Of a stretch of 7,127 nt of DNA, positions 1 to 5,729 are shown piece after piece. The DNA comes from Burkholderiales bacterium UBA4615 (GTDB lineage Bacteria; Pseudomonadota; Gammaproteobacteria; Burkholderiales; Burkholderiaceae_E): positions 691-7,817 of the forward strand of contig DGIT01000126.1 of assembly GCA_002386465.1 (NCBI GenBank), in the 5' to 3' direction. The position numbers and the translations under genes are program-made. Position 1 is the stretch's first letter, and the number at the start of each line of letters is the position of its first letter. The notes beneath the pieces are model-generated. The model saw nothing but the letters and a program-made list of their open reading frames with translations. It was not told the origin of the DNA and did not search any database.

Positions 1-1
1 G

Positions 2-166
2 GCCCGCAAGACCACGGTCGTGATTGCCGAGCAGATGGCCTCGATGGCGCTGAAGGTGGCGCATCACGGCTATGTACTGCGCCATGGAAAGGTAGTCATG
101 CAGGGCACGGCCGATGAGCTCAAGCAAGCCGATGTAATCAATCAGCTGTCGGCTGCATATCTGTGA
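2..166 (+). CDS. livF: LivF-type branched-chain amino acid ABC transporter ATP-binding protein, C-terminal fragment
   Basis: Only the last 54 codons plus TGA are in the window; the gene starts before the left edge. The fragment opens with a hydrophobic strand followed by an acid and glutamine (TVVIAEQ, residues 5-11). This matches the LivF pattern LLVEQN, where Gln replaces the H-loop His of most ABC ATPases. It continues with HGYVLRHGKVVMQGTADEL, matching the family's 'RGYVLxxGxvvxxGxxxeL', and ends in the typical -AYL. LivF proteins are cytoplasmic ATPases that, with LivG, power uptake of branched-chain amino acids or, in many Burkholderiales, aromatic acids and other carboxylates through LivHM. 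The Walker A, Walker B and signature motifs lie outside the window, so activity cannot be judged. The stop overlaps the start of the next gene in a GTGA arrangement, indicating one operon. The family call is firm; the substrate is unknown. Confidence 0.85.
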   Translation, partial: ARKTTVVIAEQMASMALKVAHHGYVLRHGKVVMQGTADELKQADVINQLSAAYL

Positions 167-1062
167 GCAATCTGGACCGCACCATAACCATCGACCGCCG
201 GGATGTCTACTTCGATGGCGAGGGCGTGAAGCTCTTCGGCTGGGTCTATCGGCCCGCAGGCCGCGAAGCCGAGACCTTGCCTGCCATTGTGCTGAGTCAT
301 GGCTTTTCCGCAGTCATCGACATGGACCTCGACCGGTACGCGCGTGCATTTGCCGCAGCCGGCTTCGCGTGTCTGGCCTATGAGCATCGCAACTGGGGCA
401 AGAGCGGCGGCTGGCCGCGCTTCGAGACCCATCCGTGGATGCAGGTGGAGGACATGCGTGCAGCCATCTCCTACCTGCGCACCCTGCAAGGCATTGACCC
501 GCAGCGCATCGGACTGTGGGGCACCAGCTATTCGGGCGGACACGCACTCACTGTGGCCGCACTGGACCGTCGGGTGCGCTGCGTGGTCTCGCAGGTGCCG
601 CTGGTTTCAGGCGAACGGACCTTCGAGAGCTGGGTGCCGGCCGACAAGCGCGAGCGCTTCATGCAGCGCCTTGCAGCTGACCGCGATGCGCGGGCACGCG
701 GTGAGCCTGCATCGCTCACCAAAGCTGCGCTGCCAGGGTCGGAAACTGAAGAATGGGCGCGCCTGTCCGACACGACGGGTGTCTACCCCAATGCCCTGAC
801 GCTGCGCAGCCTGGAGCTGCTGCGCACCTATGAGCCGATCGCGTTCGTGGCGCACATCGCTCCCACGCCGCTGCTCATGATCGTGGCAGACCAGGACGTG
901 CAAACCCCGGTGGCCTGGCAGCTCGAGGCCTTCGAGCAGGCCGATCAGCCCAAGCAGCTGGTGACCCTGAACGGTCGGCACTACGACCCGTACAACAGCC
1001 TCTTCGATGCATCCAGCTCAGCCGCCCGCGACTGGTTCGTTCGGCACCTGCATTCGACATGA
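163..1062 (+). CDS. Alpha/beta hydrolase of the S15/CocE-like or dienelactone hydrolase-like group
   Basis: The 299-residue product is a soluble alpha/beta-fold hydrolase with no signal peptide or membrane segment. An HG oxyanion motif (residues 46-47, LSHGFSA) is followed by the nucleophile elbow GTSYSGG (120-126). By analogy with cocaine esterase and X-Pro dipeptidyl peptidases (G-x-S-Y-x-G), Ser122 is the likely nucleophile, although Ser124 cannot be excluded by eye. Asp245 (DVQTP) is the probable acid and His273 (GRHYDPY) the base. A helical stretch at about 150-225 would form the cap. The GTG start overlaps the preceding livF-type stop by four bases and has no clear Shine-Dalgarno of its own, which fits translational coupling. 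Operon membership suggests it acts on the transporter's cargo or a product of it, perhaps an ester, amide or lactone. The exact reaction is not deducible. Confidence 0.88.
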   Translation: MSNLDRTITIDRRDVYFDGEGVKLFGWVYRPAGREAETLPAIVLSHGFSAVIDMDLDRYARAFAAAGFACLAYEHRNWGKSGGWPRFETHPWMQVEDMRAAISYLRTLQGIDPQRIGLWGTSYSGGHALTVAALDRRVRCVVSQVPLVSGERTFESWVPADKRERFMQRLAADRDARARGEPASLTKAALPGSETEEWARLSDTTGVYPNALTLRSLELLRTYEPIAFVAHIAPTPLLMIVADQDVQTPVAWQLEAFEQADQPKQLVTLNGRHYDPYNSLFDASSSAARDWFVRHLHST

Positions 1063-1123
1063 ACGTGAGTCCCGAGTGCTACACACGGGTCTGAATGGGA
1101 CGGGGAAGGGGCGCAGCTGTCTC

Positions 1124-1151
1124 ACCCTGGCCGCTCGCGGCCAGGGTCTTT
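1124..1151 (+). terminator. Strong GC hairpin between convergent genes, probable terminator
   Basis: A perfect 10-bp stem, ACCCTGGCCG (1124-1133) with CGGCCAGGGT (1138-1147), closes a CTCG tetraloop and is followed by CTTT on the + strand. It lies 61 bases after the hydrolase stop and 13 bases beyond the stop of the leftward receptor gene. The + strand T-tract is short and the - strand side has none, so termination is more convincing rightward. The stem itself would form in transcripts from either side. The rest of the 98-base gap (1063-1160) shows no gene. Confidence 0.7.
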
Positions 1152-1160
1152 CAAAGCGTT

Positions 1161-2150
1161 CTACTTGGCCAGACCGGCGCGAACCAGCAAGGGCTTGACG
1201 TCGACATAGTACTTTTCGGCGAAGGCGCGAAATTCGGTCGGGTTGGCCTTCCAGGGTACCTGGATATAACGGTCCAGAAATTGCGCCGTAGCCGGCTCGT
1301 TGTTGGCCTCGGTGAACGCCTCATGCAAGGTCTGCACAATACCGGGCGGCATGTCCCTCGGACCTACCAGACCGTAGGGGCTGTAGGCCACAGTATTGAA
1401 GCCACGCTCACGCAATGTGGGCACGTTGGCGTACTTAGGAACGCGCTGCTCGGTCGCCATGGCCAGGATGCGGCACTGTCCGGCATCCACATGCGGGGCC
1501 CATTGCGCCGCGTCGGCCAGAAAGTGCACCTGCCCCGACAACAGCGCCTGCATCCATTCGGCACCACCTTTGTAAGGTACATGGGTGAACTTGGCCCCGG
1601 TCGCCTGATCGACTTCGATCATCAGCAGTTGCCCCGTGCCACCGATCCCGCTTGTGCCGTAGGTGTATTTCTCAGGCTCCTTCTTGCCCGCAGCGATCAG
1701 ATCCTCGATGGTCTTGAAAGGCGAGTCGGTGCGCACCACCACACCGATCGTGTAGCCGGAAAGCCCGGTGATGTAGGTGAAGTCGCGCAGCGGATTCCAC
1801 GCCACCTGCTGATAGTGCGGATAACGCAGGCTGTTGATGCTCATGCAGGCCACCGTATGGCCATCGGGCTTGGCATTGAGCAGTGCGGCGGGCGCAAGGG
1901 TCCCGGCCGCGCCGGGTTTGACTTCCACAAGCACCGTTTGACCGAGCGTCTTACCAACCCGATCCGCCAGCAACCGCATGTGCAGATCGGTGGCCCCACC
2001 CGCTGCAAACGGGTTGTAGATCGAGATCGGACGCTCAGGCTTCCATCGGTTCTGAGCCTGCACAATGGCCGGTGCAGACAGCACTGCTGTGGTTGCAGCC
2101 AGCACGCGCGCCGCTTGGCGCCGGCCGGCATTCATCGGTTTGTGTGACAT
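1161..2150 (-). CDS. Bug/TctC-family tripartite tricarboxylate transporter substrate-binding protein
   Basis: The 329-residue product is a periplasmic solute receptor of normal family length. A positively charged N-terminus with twin Arg (residues 10-11) and a hydrophobic run (about 13-30) ending in VQA-Q forms an export signal with probable cleavage near residue 32. A Tat-like route is possible, but the motif lacks the usual Phe. Family blocks follow in order: PFAAGGATD (47-55), VEVKPGAAGT (75-84), HVPYKGGA (190-197), NVPTLRERGF (242-251) and GLVGPRDMPPG (260-270). Known members bind carboxylates and related small compounds through water-bridged contacts from two conserved loops. The start at 2150 is supported by AGAGGAG ten bases upstream. 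The gene sits 27 bases after the Asp-type hydrolase, so it is the last gene of that set. No TctA/TctB membrane genes are in view. It may supply a transporter encoded elsewhere or act as a sensor, as some Bug proteins do. Confidence 0.93.
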   Translation of the reverse strand: MSHKPMNAGRRQAARVLAATTAVLSAPAIVQAQNRWKPERPISIYNPFAAGGATDLHMRLLADRVGKTLGQTVLVEVKPGAAGTLAPAALLNAKPDGHTVACMSINSLRYPHYQQVAWNPLRDFTYITGLSGYTIGVVVRTDSPFKTIEDLIAAGKKEPEKYTYGTSGIGGTGQLLMIEVDQATGAKFTHVPYKGGAEWMQALLSGQVHFLADAAQWAPHVDAGQCRILAMATEQRVPKYANVPTLRERGFNTVAYSPYGLVGPRDMPPGIVQTLHEAFTEANNEPATAQFLDRYIQVPWKANPTEFRAFAEKYYVDVKPLLVRAGLAK

Positions 2151-2160
2151 CGCTTGTACG

Positions 2161-2167
2161 CTCCTCT
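2161..2167 (-). promoter_or_regulatory. Ribosome binding site of the Bug receptor gene
   Basis: On the - strand this reads AGAGGAG and lies 10 bases before the ATG at 2150. It supports that start over the next in-frame ATG (codon 6), which would also cut into the positively charged n-region of the signal peptide. Confidence 0.7.
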
Positions 2168-2177
2168 GTGTGCGGGA

Positions 2178-2969
2178 TCAGGCTGTGGCGTGCTGCAGAA
2201 ATCCGGATATCTCGCGAGCAACTTCGGCCGTGGCTTCCTGGGGCAGCATGTGCCCGCCTTGCACCATGACCAGCTGCGATCCAGGGATCGCGGCTGCGAA
2301 GTCCTTCAGATATGACTCGGGCAGGATGCCGTCCTGGCGGGCACCGATCAGCAGCGTGGGCGCTGTCAGGCGATACAGCCGCTTGCGCAGACCTTTATCG
2401 GGAATGGGCCACATGAGCTTGGCCGCTGCGATCAGGGCTTGTCGGCGCGCCAGAATCGCTTCGTCCTGCTGAGCCTTGTCCGGATACTGGACGTTGAAGT
2501 CATTCGCGTGCGGCCCGGTGGGGTCGGCATAGAGCACACGGGTGAGTGCACCCGGTGTCAGCGCGAAAATATCGGTCAGGGGTTCACCCTGTTGCGGCCA
2601 CAGCCCATAGGGTGCAAGCAGCACCACCCGCTCAATGCGCCGCCGGTAGAGCGCCGCGTATTCCGCCGCCGCCGCACCGCCAAAGTCGTGGCCCGTGATG
2701 ACCACATGATCGAGCTTGAGTGCATCAAGCACCTCATCGAGCCACACCGAGAGGTCATAAAACGATCCGATGCGCTCCAGTCCTTCGCTGCGACCATAGC
2801 CCGGCATGTGCGGTGCGACGACCGTATGGTGCCTGGCCAGTGCCTGCACCAGCGGCATCGACCATTGCAGTCCGAATGCACCGTGCAGATAGACCAGGAC
2901 CGGGCCACTGCCCAGCCGCTCGTATTCAACGTTCAGACCGTTGCCAGCCAGCGTCAGGGCCTGACTCAT
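2178..2969 (-). CDS. Alpha/beta hydrolase with aspartate nucleophile motif (epoxide hydrolase / dehalogenase-like)
   Basis: This 263-residue cytoplasmic alpha/beta hydrolase has an HG oxyanion motif (residues 29-30), a GYGRS segment (57-61), the nucleophile elbow GHDFGG (93-98, Asp95), a cap of about residues 121-200, a probable acid Asp213 (GARQDGILPE) and a base His240 (QGGHMLP). Asp at the elbow is the hallmark of epoxide hydrolases, haloalkane dehalogenases and fluoroacetate dehalogenases, which form an alkyl-enzyme ester. Serine esterases and C-C hydrolases carry Ser there. The reading frame is open for 27 more codons upstream, but the ATG at 2969 is preferred. It overlaps the preceding TGA (ATGA) and has GGGAG seven bases upstream, and the fold begins just after it. 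The tight coupling to the LLM oxidoreductase suggests the two act on consecutive intermediates. Substrate unknown; the group is often annotated only as 'alpha/beta hydrolase'. Confidence 0.9.
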   Translation of the reverse strand: MSQALTLAGNGLNVEYERLGSGPVLVYLHGAFGLQWSMPLVQALARHHTVVAPHMPGYGRSEGLERIGSFYDLSVWLDEVLDALKLDHVVITGHDFGGAAAAEYAALYRRRIERVVLLAPYGLWPQQGEPLTDIFALTPGALTRVLYADPTGPHANDFNVQYPDKAQQDEAILARRQALIAAAKLMWPIPDKGLRKRLYRLTAPTLLIGARQDGILPESYLKDFAAAIPGSQLVMVQGGHMLPQEATAEVAREISGFLQHATA

Positions 2970-4204
2970 GCCTGGACTCCCGCAAAACTCGGGATGGCAT
3001 GCGGCAGACGCGGCGACTTCATGGGCTTGGGCCACCAGTGGTCTTCCCACTTGTCATCCCACAGATGACGCAGCTTGGGCACGACTTCGGTGCCGATGCG
3101 CTTGAGGTTGACCATGGTGCGGTCATGCGGCATGTCACCGAACTGACCGAGGATGCCCAGATGCCCCGTGTTCAGCGAACGGGCGAGATCTTCGATCTGT
3201 TCGATCACGCGCTTGGGCGTGCCGGCAATGACCGTGCCGCGATCGATCATTTCCTTCCAGGTGGTGTCGATGATGCGCGGGCCCTTTTGCTGACTTTCCA
3301 TGCCCATCTTGATCGTGGTGAGCGTGCGATAGCCAGGCGCCTCGGCAAAGCCGCCATACACATGCTGCGTCTTGTTGAAGAACCACTCGGCATGCGGGCC
3401 GAATTTCTCGGCGCATTCGTCATCGGAGTCACCGACCGCCACGAACTGCACGAAGCCTGACTGATAGGGATTGCGCGGCAAGCCCTTGCGCTCCAGCGTC
3501 TCCCAAAAGCCGTCCATGAAGACCTTGGCGCGCTTGTAGCCCGAGAAGGACAGATAGCTGTACAGAAAGTTGTTGTCGGCGCAGTAATCCCAGGTTTCAA
3601 CCGAACCGCCGCCGGGAATCCACACCGGGGGATGCGGGCGCTGCACGGGCTTGGGCCAGCAGTTCACATAGCGCATTTGTGTGTATTCGCCGTTGAAGGC
3701 AAACACATCATTGCGCTTCCAGGCCTCCATGATCAGCCGCACGCCTTCGTAGTACTTGTCGCGCAGCGTGGTGGGCACTTCACCGTAGGCATAGTTGGTG
3801 TCCATGCTGGTGCCCACCGGAAAGCCCGCCACCAGGCGGCCACCGGAAATGCAATCAAGCATGGCGAATTCTTCGGCCACCCGCACCGGCGGGTTGTACA
3901 GCGCCACCGAATTGCCCAGCACCACAATCGCCACGTCTTTGGTGCGACGCGCGAGGCTGGCGGCAATGATGTTCGGCGAAGGCATGATGCCGTAGCCATT
4001 GGCATGGTGCTCATTGACGCAGATACCGTCGAAGCCCACGGTCGCGGCATATTCCAGCTGGTCCATGTACTCGTTGTAGAGCTGGTTGCCTTTTTCCGGA
4101 TCGAACAGTTCACCCGGAATGTCGACCCAGACCGAACGGTGCTGCTGTGGAAAATCCATCGGCAGGAACCGGTACGGCATGAGATTGAACGACATGAATT
4201 TCAT
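2966..4204 (-). CDS. LLM-class (bacterial luciferase-like) flavin-dependent oxidoreductase
   Basis: The 412-residue product is a cytoplasmic TIM-barrel flavoenzyme of the luciferase-like monooxygenase superfamily, which uses reduced FMN or, in some lineages, F420. Visible family blocks are NEHH (residues 64-67), the barrel segment LDCISGGRLVAGFPVG (116-131), PHPPVWIPGGG (190-200) and GTPKRVIEQI (328-337). The last 30 residues form a Trp- and charge-rich tail including WDDKWEDHWWPKP (382-394). The ATG at 4204 is chosen because AAGGGAG lies six bases upstream; an in-frame ATG at 4237 would add 11 residues with no family similarity and put the dyad repeat inside the gene. The stop overlaps the hydrolase start (ATGA), so the pair is translationally coupled. 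No flavin reductase gene is nearby, so reduced flavin would have to come from elsewhere. It could be a monooxygenase (ring or C-S, C-N, C-C bond cleavage) or a dehydrogenase; the substrate cannot be predicted. Confidence 0.93.
   Translation of the reverse strand: MKFMSFNLMPYRFLPMDFPQQHRSVWVDIPGELFDPEKGNQLYNEYMDQLEYAATVGFDGICVNEHHANGYGIMPSPNIIAASLARRTKDVAIVVLGNSVALYNPPVRVAEEFAMLDCISGGRLVAGFPVGTSMDTNYAYGEVPTTLRDKYYEGVRLIMEAWKRNDVFAFNGEYTQMRYVNCWPKPVQRPHPPVWIPGGGSVETWDYCADNNFLYSYLSFSGYKRAKVFMDGFWETLERKGLPRNPYQSGFVQFVAVGDSDDECAEKFGPHAEWFFNKTQHVYGGFAEAPGYRTLTTIKMGMESQQKGPRIIDTTWKEMIDRGTVIAGTPKRVIEQIEDLARSLNTGHLGILGQFGDMPHDRTMVNLKRIGTEVVPKLRHLWDDKWEDHWWPKPMKSPRLPHAIPSFAGVQA
2977..2981 (-). promoter_or_regulatory. 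Ribosome binding site inside the oxidoreductase gene, deciding the Asp-hydrolase start
   Basis: GGGAG on the - strand, seven bases before the ATG at 2969 and within the last codons of the upstream oxidoreductase. Together with the ATGA stop/start overlap it favours this start over the longer open frame beginning at 3050. Confidence 0.65.
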
Positions 4205-4210
4205 GAGCGT

Positions 4211-4217
4211 CTCCCTT
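4211..4217 (-). promoter_or_regulatory. Ribosome binding site deciding the oxidoreductase start
   Basis: AAGGGAG on the - strand, six bases before the ATG at 4204. This good Shine-Dalgarno match supports the shorter form of the oxidoreductase. Confidence 0.75.
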
Positions 4218-4221
4218 GTGT

Positions 4222-4240
4222 CGGTTGCAGGGCGCAACCG
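4222..4240 (-). promoter_or_regulatory. Dyad symmetry in the oxidoreductase leader, possible operator or RNA hairpin
   Basis: A perfect 7-bp inverted repeat, CGGTTGC and GCAACCG separated by five bases, lies four bases upstream of the Shine-Dalgarno of the LLM oxidoreductase gene. As DNA it is a 19-bp palindrome of the size bound by dimeric repressors such as the TetR, GntR or LacI types. As RNA it would be a stable hairpin next to the ribosome binding site. Neither role is proven, and no regulator gene is in the window. The rest of the 101-base gap (4205-4305) holds a weaker 5-bp hairpin at 4285-4298 and no convincing promoter. Confidence 0.4.
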
Positions 4241-4305
4241 GGCTTGTCATTGTTGCCGTTTCCGCGTCTGCGCACGGAATCCGGTCTCCCTCAGGAGATT
4301 CTAGC

Positions 4306-5727
4306 TCACAGGGCGAAGCGTACGGCGCTGATCAGTGCGCCAGGTGCGGCCACACCACCGGTGGCCCGACCATCGTAGGTATCGGTGGCCGGCATGCGAG
4401 CCACGGTGTCGCCCAGGGCCTCGAGTCGATCGCCCAGCATCTCGAAGAGGCTGTCATCGAACCGCATGGCTTCGATCGGCCCCACCGGCTCACCGTCTTC
4501 GACCCACAGACAGGCAAACCGCGTCATGCCGGTCAGACGACATGCCTGGCGATCGGAAAAATTGAGATACCAGAGATTGGCCAGCGAAATGCCCGTTCCC
4601 AAGGCCTGCAGTGCCTGCGCGTCAGACAGCTTGCCGGCGGACATCACCAGCGCATCGGGCGATTCATACGCGCCTGCGGCATTGCTGGTCAGGCCATATT
4701 CGCGTGCCGTGGTCGGGCTGACCAGCCAATCGGCGAATCGGCCCTGCTCGATCAGCGGCACGCGCTCGGGGCGGGCGTAGCCGTCGGACTGAAAGCGCGG
4801 TGCAAAGCCGGCCCCCAGGTCTTCAGCCAGGTTCAGCATGGCGGAGAAGCACGCCTCGCCACTGCGCAGACGTGCCAGCGGGGACTGACCGCCGTGATGC
4901 GCGCGGGCCGAAAATCCTCCCCAACCCAGCATCGACAAAAGATCAGCCACGGCACGCGGTGACAGCAGCGCACGGTAATCGCCTGGCGCAAGACGGCGCA
5001 CGGGACGTGCCATGACCTGGGCATCACGCCGGGTCTGCGCAATGGCCTCGCGTACGGCTTGCGGATCGAAGCGCTCGCCCGACCATCCGGATTTCACGGC
5101 CTTGCGCTCGCCACTGCCCGGATCCGAGGGCAGGTGCACCGACCAGTCAAAGGCCACGCTGTGGCGCAGGTACCAGAGCCTGGCTCCCGTGCTGCTGCAA
5201 AAGCCCCGAGCCATTGGACCGGCGGCACAAAACCCCACCAGATCGGCATCGCCGGCGGCGCTGGCCACGGTATCAAGAAACAAGGCGCGATCGAATGCGG
5301 CGCCCCACTCTTTTGCAGCGCTTGCATGCCGCGACGCATGGGTGCGGAGCGAGGTGCTCTCGCCCTCGTTTCCGTCGCTGTCGCTGTCGCTCAGCGTAAC
5401 CGGTTCACGGTTCACATCGAGAAGCGGGTCGGGCGCACTGTCGCGCAGCGATGCCCGCAACGCGTCCATCGCATCGGTCAGCAGCGGGCGCAGGCCGTCG
5501 ACATCGGCATGCAAGCCGGGCAAGGTCAGATGATGGACGGCCTGACGATCACCCTCAATTAGCCGAATGCGCGCGACGGCGCGGTCAACGCGTCCTGCCT
5601 GGCGAATGCGCGCGCCGTTGAGCCGCACGAAGTCGGAGGCCTCCGCTTCCAGCGATGCGCAGGCAAATTCGCCGGGGCGGGTCTGCGCGGTAAGGGCCTC
5701 GGCCAGCGCATCGAAAAGCGCACGCAT
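4306..5727 (-). CDS. TldE/PmbA-like subunit of a TldD/TldE-type metalloprotease
   Basis: The 473-residue product is recognised by the C-terminal PmbA/TldE signature: NLWYLNFSDRQACRLTG (384-400), MTRFACLWVEDGE (401-413) and MRFDDSLFEML (421-431). Other family segments are DFVRLNGARIRQAG (32-45) and SDGYARPERVPLIEQGRFAD (314-333). It has no HEXXXH metal motif, as expected of the E subunit, which pairs with the zinc-bearing TldD subunit to form a closed chamber that degrades unfolded peptides. In E. coli the pair matures microcin B17 and degrades CcdA. A low-complexity acidic linker, SDSDSDGNEGES (113-124), separates the N-terminal domain from the rest. The ATG is two bases after the TldD stop, with AGGG and GGAGG upstream inside the tldD end, so the two are cotranscribed. 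This is a divergent branch of the family and its natural substrate is unknown. Confidence 0.9.
   Translation of the reverse strand: MRALFDALAEALTAQTRPGEFACASLEAEASDFVRLNGARIRQAGRVDRAVARIRLIEGDRQAVHHLTLPGLHADVDGLRPLLTDAMDALRASLRDSAPDPLLDVNREPVTLSDSDSDGNEGESTSLRTHASRHASAAKEWGAAFDRALFLDTVASAAGDADLVGFCAAGPMARGFCSSTGARLWYLRHSVAFDWSVHLPSDPGSGERKAVKSGWSGERFDPQAVREAIAQTRRDAQVMARPVRRLAPGDYRALLSPRAVADLLSMLGWGGFSARAHHGGQSPLARLRSGEACFSAMLNLAEDLGAGFAPRFQSDGYARPERVPLIEQGRFADWLVSPTTAREYGLTSNAAGAYESPDALVMSAGKLSDAQALQALGTGISLANLWYLNFSDRQACRLTGMTRFACLWVEDGEPVGPIEAMRFDDSLFEMLGDRLEALGDTVARMPATDTYDGRATGGVAAPGALISAVRFAL
5374..5391 (-). repeat. Three tandem copies of the hexamer AGCGAC within the TldE-like gene
   Basis: On the + strand this reads GTCGCT three times without interruption; on the coding strand it gives Ser-Asp three times. 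The unit is a multiple of three, so a change in copy number would lengthen or shorten the acidic linker without a frameshift. Confidence 0.8.
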
Positions 5728-5729
5728 GC

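Noticed and set aside
1095..2147. A 350-codon open frame on the + strand, opposite the Bug receptor gene
   Set aside because: It is in codon register with the receptor on the other strand, where stops arise only opposite TTA, CTA and TCA codons, which are rare in GC-rich genes. Its translation shows no family motif, while the - strand product has clear Bug blocks and a signal peptide.
2970..3050. A 27-codon N-terminal extension of the Asp-type hydrolase starting at 3050
   Set aside because: It lies inside the oxidoreductase coding region and has no family similarity. The ATG at 2969 has both a Shine-Dalgarno and the ATGA overlap.
2439..3068. A + strand open frame of 209 codons opposite the Asp-type hydrolase
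   Set aside because: It is a register shadow of the hydrolase gene; its His- and Arg-rich translation is typical of an antisense frame.
4285..4298. TCTCC-CTCA-GGAGA hairpin as a terminator after the TldE-like gene
   Set aside because: The stem is only 5 bp and no T-tract follows it on the - strand.
4298..4303. TAGAAT on the - strand as a -10 promoter box for the oxidoreductase set
   Set aside because: It matches the sigma-70 -10 at five of six bases, but no -35-like hexamer lies 16-18 bases upstream, and single hexamer matches are common by chance.
3632..4962. Two long + strand open frames (3632-4378 and 4216-4962) opposite the oxidoreductase and the TldE-like gene
   Set aside because: Both are in codon register with the real - strand genes, so their openness is a by-product of codon use. 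Neither has recognisable domains.
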